Shown: positions 32,936 through 41,453 of the stretch, piece by piece
Layout: each line of letters opens with the position of its first letter
Numbering within the stretch: the stretch's first letter is position 1
Origin: Enterococcus diestrammenae
Lineage (GTDB): Bacteria; Bacillota; Bacilli; Lactobacillales; Enterococcaceae
Direction of reading: 5' to 3'
DNA length: 64,000 nt
Assembly: GCF_009933255.1 (NCBI RefSeq)
Contig: NZ_MAEI01000013.1
Span: forward strand, 1 to 64,000
Notes under the pieces: model-generated
Database searches by the model: none
What the model was told of the DNA's origin: nothing
The model's input: the letters and a program-made list of their open reading frames with translations, nothing else
Translations under genes and position numbers: made by a program

Positions 32936-33180
32936 ATAGACGTAACCAAAAACACTGGCTCCAACGAGTAGCTACATAGAAGCTGGCGGAACACGGGTTT
33001 CGTCGGTTTTTGTTTTCTCAAGAAGTCTCGCGGACAAGCTTACTAAGCCCTCTAGGTTTCAGATTTTCGACATCAGCCCCGCTCCATGCTAAACTTAAGA
33101 AAAACTTAGAATATGACGGGTTCTATTTTTCGCGAGGGTGGGGAAAGCTCTGCAAGCGCTGATGAAGGAGACTTTTATAA

Positions 33181-34578
33181 ATGAGCAAGATCAAAGACTT
33201 TCTGCGGTTCTTTAGTCGCAGTACGCCTTTTCTTTTAGGCAATACGTTAAGCTTTTTGCCTTATTTACTTTTTTTAAATTACAGTGATGGCTTGACTTGG
33301 AGGAGCCTGGTACCGTTTGTTTTATTTTATACGTTTCGCATGACGGGGATTTTTTTGTTGCGGGCAATGCCTACTGGAGTCAATAGCTATACGCTGCTGA
33401 TGATTGCGATTTTGCTGGGGTGTGGCGGTTCCTTGGTGGGGACTTTGGGCTTTATGTTTCCTAGTTTCTACAAGGTGGCGGCACTTGCTTTGGGGCTTTC
33501 GGCGGCTTGGTTTTTGCCAGCAAAACTGACGGTGGATCAAGAGGAGGCTGCCACGGGGTATCAAACCTTGAAGCCAGCTTATATGGTAGGAGGCATACTT
33601 TTAGCGAGTGTACTATTTTTGACCTTATCGGTGGGAAGCGTGGCAGGGCGGACTTTTTCGTTTGCAGCCTATACGATTTTTTATGTTGCCAGCTACCACA
33701 CGGTGACTCATTATCCCCATTTTGATCTGCATTTTGCCGGGTTTCGCAAGCGTCTCTTGCAAGCAAAGCAGGTGGGTCTCTTTACAGGATTTCTATTGTT
33801 GTTGGTCCTGTTGACGCTGCTACCTGATGTTGTGGCCAGCTGGGAAAGCGGCTTAATCCTGATGGCCACTTGTATTATTTTTGTGCTTCTGGTCTTATTG
33901 ACCGCGCCTAATAGCCCCCAGAAGCGTTTGCCTCGTGGGTTGGTTTTGCTGACTGGGGCAAATGGGATGGTGGCGAATTTTCTATTTCTCTTTGGCTCCC
34001 TATATGTCAGTACGATCGAAGGGGCTAGCCAAGTGCCGATGCGGGTCTTTCTGCCGTATATTTTAGGGATGGTGCTGGGGTTATTGCTTCGGCCACTACT
34101 TTTGGCTCGAGTGGGGGAAACGCGGGCACCACAGCTTTTACTGCTGGGGCAAGTGGTGGGACTGCTTCTTTTCCTCTTGTTTCCCAAAATCAGCTGGGGT
34201 TTGGCAGTCGTCAGCCTGTTTCGCAGCATGACTACCGCTTGGCTAAACGACGTGTATCAAAGTCAGCCGACTTTGCCTGAAAATCAACGCCTCTTAGCCA
34301 AGTTTACCTTGCAGAACAAAGGCAGTTTGCTTCACCAAGGAATTTTACTGGTGATGTTGTCGGGACTGCTGTTGTTGAAAGGCTTGCCTCAAAGTGCTTT
34401 GCGGATTTTGACGACTTATACCGCTGCTAGCCTGCAAGAAAAAGCTGTCTTGGAAATGGCCAAAGACCTCAACGTTGCGTTCTTGGTCATCGCTTTGGTG
34501 GCTTTGGCCATCGATTGGCACCGACACCCTGTAACGCTGACCAAACCAACAGCAGAACAATCAAGCCAAGAGAAATGA
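33181..34578 (+). CDS. Multi-span membrane protein, MFS-like, function unknown
   Basis: A 465-residue protein with about 12 hydrophobic segments in two halves and a polar C-terminal tail (TKPTAEQSSQEK), the layout of a major facilitator transporter. No clear MFS signature or substrate-group motif was seen. GAAGGAG precedes the ATG with acceptable spacing. Single gene between two terminators. It could be a drug or metabolite exporter or a flippase-like protein. Confidence 0.75.
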   Translation: MSKIKDFLRFFSRSTPFLLGNTLSFLPYLLFLNYSDGLTWRSLVPFVLFYTFRMTGIFLLRAMPTGVNSYTLLMIAILLGCGGSLVGTLGFMFPSFYKVAALALGLSAAWFLPAKLTVDQEEAATGYQTLKPAYMVGGILLASVLFLTLSVGSVAGRTFSFAAYTIFYVASYHTVTHYPHFDLHFAGFRKRLLQAKQVGLFTGFLLLLVLLTLLPDVVASWESGLILMATCIIFVLLVLLTAPNSPQKRLPRGLVLLTGANGMVANFLFLFGSLYVSTIEGASQVPMRVFLPYILGMVLGLLLRPLLLARVGETRAPQLLLLGQVVGLLLFLLFPKISWGLAVVSLFRSMTTAWLNDVYQSQPTLPENQRLLAKFTLQNKGSLLHQGILLVMLSGLLLLKGLPQSALRILTTYTAASLQEKAVLEMAKDLNVAFLVIALVALAIDWHRHPVTLTKPTAEQSSQEK

Positions 34579-34631
34579 CAAAGCACAGTCTGTTTCCTAG
34601 CGTTGAAGAAGTCCTCTAACAAATACAAAGA

Positions 34632-34674
34632 AGAAGCCTATTTTCCATTGCATGCTGGAAGATAGGCTTTTTTT
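34632..34674 (+). terminator. Terminator after the membrane protein gene
   Basis: GAAGCCTAT ... ATAGGCTT stem with inner TCC/GGA pairs and a run of seven T. Confidence 0.88.
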
Positions 34675-34881
34675 ACGCTAAAAGCGTTTCTTCCGACAGG
34701 GGTGATGAATCGGGTACTTTTCAAGTCTGGTAGGAGCAGCTTTTCAAAAGAAACCAATAGCGGGGAAAGTAACCAAGAAAATCAAGGGAATATCACGAAA
34801 ACAGGGAGGTCCCCCGGCAATCAGCCACCTCTGCTCTACGCTCCTACTCCCTCCAAAAGAGTGAGAGCACAAACACTTTTT

Positions 34882-34895
34882 GGATAGCGCTTTCA
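34882..34895 (+). promoter_or_regulatory. cre-like CcpA site upstream of the formate dehydrogenase operon
   Basis: GGATAGCGCTTTCA matches TGWNANCGNTNWCA at all positions but the first. It ends 8 bp before the -35 of the promoter for mobA-focA-fdh, a position compatible with either activation or repression by CcpA. Confidence 0.5.
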
Positions 34896-34903
34896 AATTA
34901 CCG

Positions 34904-34932
34904 TTGACTTCAAACGGGAAAGTGACTATACT
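34904..34932 (+). promoter_or_regulatory. Promoter of the mobA-focA-fdh-moeA operon
   Basis: TTGACT (34904-34909) and TATACT (34927-34932), each 5/6, with a 17-bp spacer, 49 nt before the mobA start. The rest of the 34579-34981 gap holds the terminator above and an unexplained GTAGGAGC / GCTCCTAC inverted pair about 110 nt apart. Confidence 0.72.
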
Positions 34933-34981
34933 GAAACTGAAAAAAAATTAGGTAATCAGAAAAAAAGTTAGGGTGTCGTTG

Positions 34982-35569
34982 ATGGAGATCAAAGAGGCAA
35001 CAGCGGTGATTTTATGCGGGGGGAAAAGTCGCCGGATGGGGTTTAACAAGGCGCTATTAACAATCGATGGTCAGTTTGTCTTGGCAAAGAGCGCCCAGCA
35101 TTTGCAACAGCTTTTCCCCAAAGTAGTTTTGATGACGGATCAAGCTGGACATTTTGCGGGGCAGGCGGCCTTTCGTGAGTTGGTGATTTGGGAAGATCGC
35201 TACCCAGCTTGTGGTCCTTTAGGAGGGATTGCGTCTGCTTTGGAGCAGATCACGACGCCCTATGCTTTTGTGATGGCTTGTGATATGCCGGAGCAACCGC
35301 TGGCAGCGATTTCCGCTTTGGCCGCTCAGGGAAGTCAGTCGCAGGTTGTGCTTTATCAACGAGAGGGGCGCTTGGAACCCCTCTTTGGCTTTTACCATCA
35401 GTCCTGTTTACCGATTTTTCAAAAGCAATTGCATCAGGGGCAAAGACGGATCAAACAACAGTTTTCCCAATTACAGGTGACAAAAGTAGCCACCGAGGAG
35501 TTGCTGTTTACCAACGTCAACACCCCAGAAGAACTAAGCCATTGGCAGAAAGCGGAGGGAATGGGATGA
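34982..35569 (+). CDS. mobA: Molybdenum cofactor guanylyltransferase
   Basis: Joins GMP to molybdopterin to make the MGD cofactor used by formate dehydrogenase. The 195-residue nucleotidyltransferase has LCGGKSRRMGFNKALL at its N-terminus, VMACDMPE in the middle (metal-binding Asp) and GRLEPLFGFYH, the MobA pattern. The start at 34982 has AGGGTG 6 nt upstream. First gene of a seven-gene molybdoenzyme operon; its stop overlaps the focA start (ATGA). Confidence 0.92.
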   Translation: MEIKEATAVILCGGKSRRMGFNKALLTIDGQFVLAKSAQHLQQLFPKVVLMTDQAGHFAGQAAFRELVIWEDRYPACGPLGGIASALEQITTPYAFVMACDMPEQPLAAISALAAQGSQSQVVLYQREGRLEPLFGFYHQSCLPIFQKQLHQGQRRIKQQFSQLQVTKVATEELLFTNVNTPEELSHWQKAEGMG

Positions 35570-36360
35570 ACAGTTACACTACTAGAGAAGCCATGGATCT
35601 TTTGATTGAAAAAGCCAAGACCAAGACGAAACTTTCTCTGGCCCAACTGGTGATTTTGGGGATCAATGCGGGGGCCTTGATCGCTTTTGGGTACTTGGCT
35701 TTTTTGCGAGTCAGTGGCGCCGTGCCGCAGCAGTGGGGGAGCGTGGCCACCTTTTTAGGAGCCTGCGTCTTTCCTATCGGCTTGATCGCCTTGACTTTTT
35801 TGGGCGGGGAGCTCTTGACGGGAAATATGTTGGTGATGACGCTGGCGTTTTTGGATCACGGCATTGCTTTGCGGGATTTAGTGAAAAACTGGCTGTTGGT
35901 TTTTCTGACAAATGTCGTGGGAGGTACCTTGGTGGCGTTCTTTTTTGGGCATTTTGTAGGCTTGAGTGAGGGCAGTTTTTTGGCTAAAACCGCAGCTGTG
36001 GCTACGGCCAAACTGGCAGATGGGCCCTTGATGATGGTGGTTTCTGGTATTGGCTGTAACATTTTCGTATGTATGGCGGTATTTATGGCCACCGTCAGCA
36101 AAGATTTTTTGGGGAAAATGTTTAGTTTGTGGTTTCCCATCATGATTTTTGTTGTCTGTGGCTTCCAACACGTGGTGGCCAATGCCTTTATTTTACCAGC
36201 TTATTATTTTGCTGGCGGCGGGATTTCTCTGGCTCAAATCGGGGAAAACTTGCTGTTTGTCGGGCTGGGGAATGCCATCGGTGGGGCCCTTTTTGTCGCT
36301 TTTCCGTTGATATTACTGAATCCGCGCCCACAGGAGGTGGATCATGAAAACCATGTCTGA
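35566..36360 (+). CDS. focA: Formate/nitrite transporter (FocA/NirC family), copy 1
   Basis: A 264-residue pentameric channel protein with six membrane helices and the FNT signatures: FLGGELLTGNMLVM, VVSGIGCNIFVCMAVF and GFQHVVANAFILP with the central His of the formate pore. Context in the formate dehydrogenase operon argues for formate rather than nitrite. ATGA overlap with mobA; the next gene overlaps by 17 nt. A second FNT gene lies at 46495. Confidence 0.92.
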   Translation: MNSYTTREAMDLLIEKAKTKTKLSLAQLVILGINAGALIAFGYLAFLRVSGAVPQQWGSVATFLGACVFPIGLIALTFLGGELLTGNMLVMTLAFLDHGIALRDLVKNWLLVFLTNVVGGTLVAFFFGHFVGLSEGSFLAKTAAVATAKLADGPLMMVVSGIGCNIFVCMAVFMATVSKDFLGKMFSLWFPIMIFVVCGFQHVVANAFILPAYYFAGGGISLAQIGENLLFVGLGNAIGGALFVAFPLILLNPRPQEVDHENHV

Positions 36361-36892
36361 GCCCTATCTCCCTCGAGTTATCCAGATCGGTTCTACCGGA
36401 CGCAATAGTGGCAAGACCACTTTGGCTCTGGAGTTGATTCGGCATTTGCGGCAGGAACGACCGGTGTATAGCCTCAAAATCATTACCATCAAGCCCCAGC
36501 AAAAGGGCCATTGCCAACGAGGTGGACTAGGCTGTGGGATTTGTACCGCCTTTACCGGTGGCTATGAATGGCAGGAAGAGACGGTTACCAAAGGCTCCAA
36601 AGATACCTGCCAAATGCTGGCTGCCGGCAGTACCAAAACCTTTTTACTGAAGGCGGTGGAGGAACAGTTAGCAGCGGGTTTTGCTGAGATTTATCGACAA
36701 CTTCCCCCAGAGGCTTGGCTGATTTGTGAATCGAATACATTACGAAAAGTTGTCCGTCCGCAGTTATTTGTGATGATGGACAATCAAAAAAAGGCGAAAC
36801 CCAGTGCGGTGGCCGTCTTTCAGCAGGCAGATGTCGTGCTGCAAAAAGCGACTGACTTTGATTGGCGCCAGCTTGCTTGGGGCAATGTCTAA
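36344..36892 (+). CDS. MobB-like P-loop protein with a cysteine cluster
   Basis: A 182-residue P-loop NTPase: GSTGRNSGKTTLA (16-28), like MobB, which aids molybdenum cofactor nucleotide attachment. It also carries an unusual GHCQRGGLGCGIC segment (C57, C64, C67) and C89, which could bind zinc or an iron-sulfur cluster, and ends CESNTLRKVVRPQLFVMM, similar to the MobB ESN/S motif. It sits between focA and the dehydrogenase subunits, so a role in cofactor making or insertion is likely. Start ATG has GGAGGTGG upstream. Confidence 0.72.
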   Translation: MKTMSEPYLPRVIQIGSTGRNSGKTTLALELIRHLRQERPVYSLKIITIKPQQKGHCQRGGLGCGICTAFTGGYEWQEETVTKGSKDTCQMLAAGSTKTFLLKAVEEQLAAGFAEIYRQLPPEAWLICESNTLRKVVRPQLFVMMDNQKKAKPSAVAVFQQADVVLQKATDFDWRQLAWGNV

Positions 36893-36911
36893 ATAATTTT
36901 TGGAGGATATG

Positions 36912-37400
36912 ATGACAACTTTAACCTTGGATGAAAAATTAGCTATTATCGAAAAATACCAGGCCAATCCGGAACAAATCTTGAACATTTTGGTGGACCT
37001 TCAGTTTGCTTCAACGCAAGGCTATTTGGATGACGAGACGATTCAGTTAGTAGCGAACTGTCTGCATGTGACACCGACTCGCGTGTCTGAAATCGTCAGC
37101 TTTTATGCCATCTTAAAAGACCAGCCTCAAGCCAAATATGTGATCAAAGTCTGTAATAGCAGCCCGTGTCACTTTTCCCATGGTCCGCTGGTTTTTGCCC
37201 AGTTGGAAAAACAGTTGGGAGTCAAAGAAAATCAAATAACCCCCGACGGTCTCTTCATGTACCATGGCATTCCCTGTTTTGGGGCGTGTAATCAAGACCC
37301 GGTAGTCAAGATCAAGGACACGGTATTTTCCCAGTTGACACCGGAAAAAATAAACCAGCTGCTGACGGATTTGCGTAATGGGCAGTATCCGAATTTATAG
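36912..37400 (+). CDS. NuoE-like [2Fe-2S] subunit of formate dehydrogenase complex
   Basis: A 162-residue thioredoxin-fold ferredoxin of the NuoE/HydC/HylC type: helical N-terminal part, then CNSSPC and CFGAC, the C-x4-C and C-x3-C ligands of one [2Fe-2S] cluster. With the following NuoF-like flavoprotein it would pass electrons to or from NAD(H). The start at 36912 is 5 nt after GGAGG; an ATG one codon earlier and a TTG are less well spaced. Confidence 0.87.
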   Translation: MTTLTLDEKLAIIEKYQANPEQILNILVDLQFASTQGYLDDETIQLVANCLHVTPTRVSEIVSFYAILKDQPQAKYVIKVCNSSPCHFSHGPLVFAQLEKQLGVKENQITPDGLFMYHGIPCFGACNQDPVVKIKDTVFSQLTPEKINQLLTDLRNGQYPNL

Positions 37401-37410
37401 GAGGAAAATC

Positions 37411-38706
37411 ATGGAAGAAAAAGTATTGACGGCCCGCTTTGGTCGCCTCAAGGATCCGACAGCAGTGGCGGAATATGTGCAACAAGCCGGGTATCAAGGC
37501 TTGCAAAAAGCATTGCAGTTATCGGGAGAAGCGATTTTAGACGAATTGGATGAAGCGTTACTGCTGGGTCGGGGCGGGGCTTCTTATCCCTTAGGCAAAA
37601 AGTGGCGCCATCTCTACCACGCTGTGGGCAAAGAAAAGTACATCGTCTGTAATGCCGACGAAGGGGAACCGGGCACATACAAAGACAAGGCTTTATTGGA
37701 ACAAGACCCGCTGGCGATTATCGAAGGCATGACTATTGCCGGTCGATTATTTGATGCCCGCCAAGGCTATATCTATATCCGGGGCGAATATCGCCAGGTG
37801 CATGAACGCTTTAGCCAAGCCTTGGAAAATGCGCGAAAGGCCCAGTTTTTGGGACAAAGTATCATGGGGATTCCCGGCTTTGATTTTGAAATCAAGATTA
37901 TTTCAGGGGCGGGGGCGTATGTTTGTGGGGAAAACTCCGCTTTGTTGAATTCCATCGAAGGCAAGACGGGGCGTCCTCGGGTCAAACCGCCTCACTTGGC
38001 AGATGTCGGCTTGTACGGCCAACCCACTTTAGTGAACAATGTGGAATCCTTCGCTGGTATTCCGGTTATTTTGCGGGAAGGGGGCCGTTATTTCCGTCAG
38101 CTAGGGACAGCAGGCGGCGGGGGAACGAAGTTAGTCTGCTTAACCGGGCATGTGAAACACCGGGGCCTCTATGAAATTAAACTGGGGACGCCCCTTGAGG
38201 AACTGATTAATAGCGAGGCGTTTGGCGGTGGTAGCAGCACCGGGCGTCCGCTGAAGTTTGCTCATTTTGGCGGTCAGTCGGGGATGATTGGTGATTTGAA
38301 TGCTCTAGCAGCATGCCGCTATTCTTATGAAGACTTGTGGGAGCATGGCGTTTCGGTGGGGTGTGGTGCCCTAGTGGTACTGGACGACAGCGTCAACTTG
38401 GTGGATTACTTGACGCAAGTGGCCGCCTTTTTTGCCCATGAATCCTGTGGCAAATGTACCCCTTGTCGGCTGGGCACCTTACGTCAGTTGGAATTGATGG
38501 AAAAAATCCAACAAGGAAAAGCTGATCGTCAGGATCTGGCAGTGTTGCAAGGGATGATTAGCCAAATCACCATGTTGTCGGCTTGCGGCCTCGGACAGTC
38601 AGCGGGAAATGCGATTGCCAGCGGTTTGGCTGCTTTCCCTCAAGATTTTCAAGAAAAAATCCAACCCACAGTCCAACAGCGGAAAGTCGAGGTAACTTGG
38701 TTATGA
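37411..38706 (+). CDS. NuoF-like NAD(H)/FMN subunit of formate dehydrogenase complex
   Basis: A 431-residue flavoprotein with the NADH/FMN site GRGGASYPLGKKW, NADEGEPGTYKDK and the YVCGENSALLNSIEG stretch, then the N3-type [4Fe-4S] ligands in ESCGKCTPCRLG plus a later Cys in SACGLGQ. It lacks the extra N- and C-terminal ferredoxin domains of the hydrogenase HydB at 48404. NuoE- and NuoF-like partners are the hallmark of NAD- and ferredoxin-coupled (bifurcating) formate dehydrogenases. AGGAGG upstream; ATGA overlap with fdhA. Confidence 0.9.
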   Translation: MEEKVLTARFGRLKDPTAVAEYVQQAGYQGLQKALQLSGEAILDELDEALLLGRGGASYPLGKKWRHLYHAVGKEKYIVCNADEGEPGTYKDKALLEQDPLAIIEGMTIAGRLFDARQGYIYIRGEYRQVHERFSQALENARKAQFLGQSIMGIPGFDFEIKIISGAGAYVCGENSALLNSIEGKTGRPRVKPPHLADVGLYGQPTLVNNVESFAGIPVILREGGRYFRQLGTAGGGGTKLVCLTGHVKHRGLYEIKLGTPLEELINSEAFGGGSSTGRPLKFAHFGGQSGMIGDLNALAACRYSYEDLWEHGVSVGCGALVVLDDSVNLVDYLTQVAAFFAHESCGKCTPCRLGTLRQLELMEKIQQGKADRQDLAVLQGMISQITMLSACGLGQSAGNAIASGLAAFPQDFQEKIQPTVQQRKVEVTWL

Positions 38707-41423
38707 TTGAAACAACAGAAAAAACGATGACCGTGACTTTGTCCATTGACGGTCAAGAAGTCACAGTGGCAAAAGGCCAGACGATTTTGGAAGCCGCCCA
38801 ACAAGCCGGGATTACGATTCCCACCTTGTGCCATCTAAAAGAACTGTCCCCAGACGGCTCGTGTCGGATGTGTACCGTGGAAGTAGAAGGCGGACGCAAG
38901 GGGGGCTTGGTGACTGCATGTACCGCCCACGCCCAAGAGCAGATGGTCATTCATACCCAAAGCGAGAAAGTGCGCAACGCTCGCCGGTTTATTTTGGACT
39001 TATTACTCAGCAACCATCAGTTGGATTGCTTTACTTGTAGTGCTAACGGAGATTGTCGCTTGCAAGATTACTGTCTCGAATACGGGGTCGGGGCCACGAG
39101 TTTTACTGGTAAACGGCAATTGCCCAATCAAAAAGATACTAGCAATCCCTTTTTTGATTATGATCCGGAAAAATGTGTCATGTGTCGGCGGTGCGCTCGA
39201 GTTTGTCAAATGCGGCAGGGCCGGGATGTCATCCGTACCGCCAATCGAGGCTTTGATACCAAGATGCTTCCATGTGGCGGTGGCAATTGGAGCGCGTCTC
39301 TGTGTGAATCCTGTGGCAACTGTGTCTCGGTTTGTCCGACGGGGGCTTTGAGCACCAAAGGCCATCAAAGCTATCGCAAATGGCAGACGGAAAAAGTTTT
39401 GACCACCTGTCCTCACTGCGGCACTGGTTGTCAGTTTTACTTTATTGTCAAAGACGGCAAAATTGTCGATGTGGAGCCGGCAGATGGACCAGCCAATCAA
39501 AATCTGCTGTGTGTCAAAGGGAAGTTTGCCTCCTATAAATTTGTCACCAGCGGCGAGCGCCTGAAACAACCCCTCATCAAACGCAATGGTCAGTTTGAAG
39601 AAGCCACATGGGAAGAAGCCCTCGATGCGGTGGTGGAAGGCTTTAGTCGCCTGAAAGAAGCCTATGGTGGCGATAGCTTGGCGGGCTTTTCTTGTTCTCG
39701 CTCCACCAATGAAGACAATTATGTGTTTCAAAAGATGGTACGCACCGCTTTTCAAACCAACAATGTCGATAACTGTGCCCGGGTCTGTCACTCGGCTTCC
39801 GTCCATGGGTTGGCGATGACTTTAGGCAGTGGCGCCATGACCAATCCGATTGCCGATATCACCGGAGATGTGGACGTCATCTTGTTGGTGGGATCCAATC
39901 CGACTGAAGCCCATCCGGTGATTGGAGCGAAAATTCGCCAAGCAGTGCAACGAGGCACCAAGTTGATCGTCGTCGATCCTCGGAAAATCGACTTGGCCCA
40001 TCAAGCTACCTTGCATTTGCAAATCAAAGCCGGTACCAATGTGGCCTTTGCTAACGGCTTGATGCATGTCATCATTGAAGAAGGCTTGGCGGACATGGAC
40101 TTTATCGCCCAACGTACGGAAGGTTTTGCGGCTTTGCGTCAGGTAGTCGCGGACTATCCTCCTGCCAAGGTCGCTGCAATCTGTGGCATTGCCGAAGCCG
40201 ATTTGGTGGCGGCAGCTCGCTTGTATGCCAAAGCGGACAAAGCGCCGATCATTTATTGCTTGGGGGTAACGGAGCACTCCAGTGGGACAGAAGGCGTCAT
40301 GAGTATGTCCAATCTCGCTTTGTTAGTAGGCAAACTCGGACGTTCCGGCTGTGGGGTAAATCCACTAAGGGGTCAAAACAATGTCCAAGGGGCTTGTGAT
40401 ATGGGCTGTTCCCCCTTTGATTTTCCCGGCTATCAGAAGGTCGCTGATCCAGCTACGATTGAAAAATTCAGTCGCGCATGGCAAACTCGCCTCAATCCAG
40501 CAATCGGTTTGACCTCGACCCAAGTCTTACCAGCAGCCAGTCGTGGCGAAATCAAAGGGTTGTATATTTTCGGGGAAGATCCAGCAGTGACCGATCCTGA
40601 TTTAAGCCATGTTCGCCATGCGTTGACGAGTTTGGAATTTCTGGTGGTGCAAGATTTATTTCTGACGGAAACGGCCAAATATGCCGATGTCGTCTTGCCG
40701 GGGATTAGCTTTGCCGAAAAAGACGGCACCTTCACCAATACCGAGCGTCGGATTCAGCGGGTGCGGCAAGCTGTGGCTCCGGTGGGTTCTGGCTGGGAGG
40801 ATTTCCGCGTCTTCTGCCAAGTTGCTACGCGCATGGGGTATCCGATGGCTTACCAAGGACCTCAAGAAATTATGGAAGAGATTGCCAGCGTGGTACCGAC
40901 GTTTGCCGGAGTCACTTATGAACGTCTGGAAAATATCGCAGGGCTCCAGTGGCCTTGTCGAAGTCTCAAAGATCCAGGTACGGCCATCATGCACGTCGGC
41001 GAATTCGCCCGTGGCAAAGGCCTGTTTCAAGCCTTGCATTATCATGCGGCTAAAGAATTGCCTGACGCAGACTATCCTTATCTACTATCCACTGGCCGGA
41101 TGCTTTATCAATACAACACGGGAGCCATGACCAAGAAAACAGCTGGCATCAATCAGCTGGCTCCGGATTCTTATATCGAGCTCAATCGTGAGGATGCCCA
41201 AAAGATGGGAATCAGCGATGGCAGTCGGGTGCGGGTCTCTTCCCGGCGAGGGACGATCGAAACCCGAGCAGTCGTGGGAGACAAGGTCCTTCCCGGAGCG
41301 TCTTTCATGACCTTCCATTTTGAAGACGGCAATGCCAATGAACTGACCAATGCGGTTTTTGACGACATCGCCATCATTCCGGAATACAAAGTTTGTGCAG
41401 TGGCCATCGAACCATTGCCTTAA
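38703..41423 (+). CDS. fdhF: Molybdenum formate dehydrogenase catalytic subunit (Cys form, NuoG-like N-terminus)
   Basis: Oxidises formate to CO2, or the reverse, at a bis-MGD molybdenum or tungsten site. The 906-residue protein starts with a [2Fe-2S] domain (CHLKELSPDGSCRMC), then a NuoG-type cluster region (CFTCSANGDCRLQDYC), two [4Fe-4S] motifs (CVMCRRCARVC; CESCGNCVSVCP), the cofactor-proximal cluster CPHCGTGC and the molybdopterin fold. The active-site ligand is C362 in NCARVCHSAS, a Cys codon (TGT) where many homologues use selenocysteine. Its start overlaps the previous stop (ATGA). The long frame begins 120 nt earlier but has no ribosome site there. Confidence 0.93.
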   Translation: MIETTEKTMTVTLSIDGQEVTVAKGQTILEAAQQAGITIPTLCHLKELSPDGSCRMCTVEVEGGRKGGLVTACTAHAQEQMVIHTQSEKVRNARRFILDLLLSNHQLDCFTCSANGDCRLQDYCLEYGVGATSFTGKRQLPNQKDTSNPFFDYDPEKCVMCRRCARVCQMRQGRDVIRTANRGFDTKMLPCGGGNWSASLCESCGNCVSVCPTGALSTKGHQSYRKWQTEKVLTTCPHCGTGCQFYFIVKDGKIVDVEPADGPANQNLLCVKGKFASYKFVTSGERLKQPLIKRNGQFEEATWEEALDAVVEGFSRLKEAYGGDSLAGFSCSRSTNEDNYVFQKMVRTAFQTNNVDNCARVCHSASVHGLAMTLGSGAMTNPIADITGDVDVILLVGSNPTEAHPVIGAKIRQAVQRGTKLIVVDPRKIDLAHQATLHLQIKAGTNVAFANGLMHVIIEEGLADMDFIAQRTEGFAALRQVVADYPPAKVAAICGIAEADLVAAARLYAKADKAPIIYCLGVTEHSSGTEGVMSMSNLALLVGKLGRSGCGVNPLRGQNNVQGACDMGCSPFDFPGYQKVADPATIEKFSRAWQTRLNPAIGLTSTQVLPAASRGEIKGLYIFGEDPAVTDPDLSHVRHALTSLEFLVVQDLFLTETAKYADVVLPGISFAEKDGTFTNTERRIQRVRQAVAPVGSGWEDFRVFCQVATRMGYPMAYQGPQEIMEEIASVVPTFAGVTYERLENIAGLQWPCRSLKDPGTAIMHVGEFARGKGLFQALHYHAAKELPDADYPYLLSTGRMLYQYNTGAMTKKTAGINQLAPDSYIELNREDAQKMGISDGSRVRVSSRRGTIETRAVVGDKVLPGASFMTFHFEDGNANELTNAVFDDIAIIPEYKVCAVAIEPLP

Positions 41424-41453
41424 CGATACGAGATAAAGAGATGGGGAAACAAA

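Noticed and set aside
34700-34890. 61-aa frame and inverted GTAGGAGC/GCTCCTAC pair before mobA
   Set aside because: The frame has no ribosome site or family; the inverted pair is about 110 nt apart and matches no other repeat in the window, so it was not called as an element.
38583-38702. 40-residue N-terminal extension of fdhF
   Set aside because: It overlaps the NuoF-like gene in another frame; the ATG at 38703 in the ATGA overlap fits operon style and homologue length.
39003-39806. 267-aa minus-strand frame inside fdhF
   Set aside because: It overlaps conserved iron-sulfur and molybdopterin regions of fdhF, shows no family pattern and has no ribosome site.
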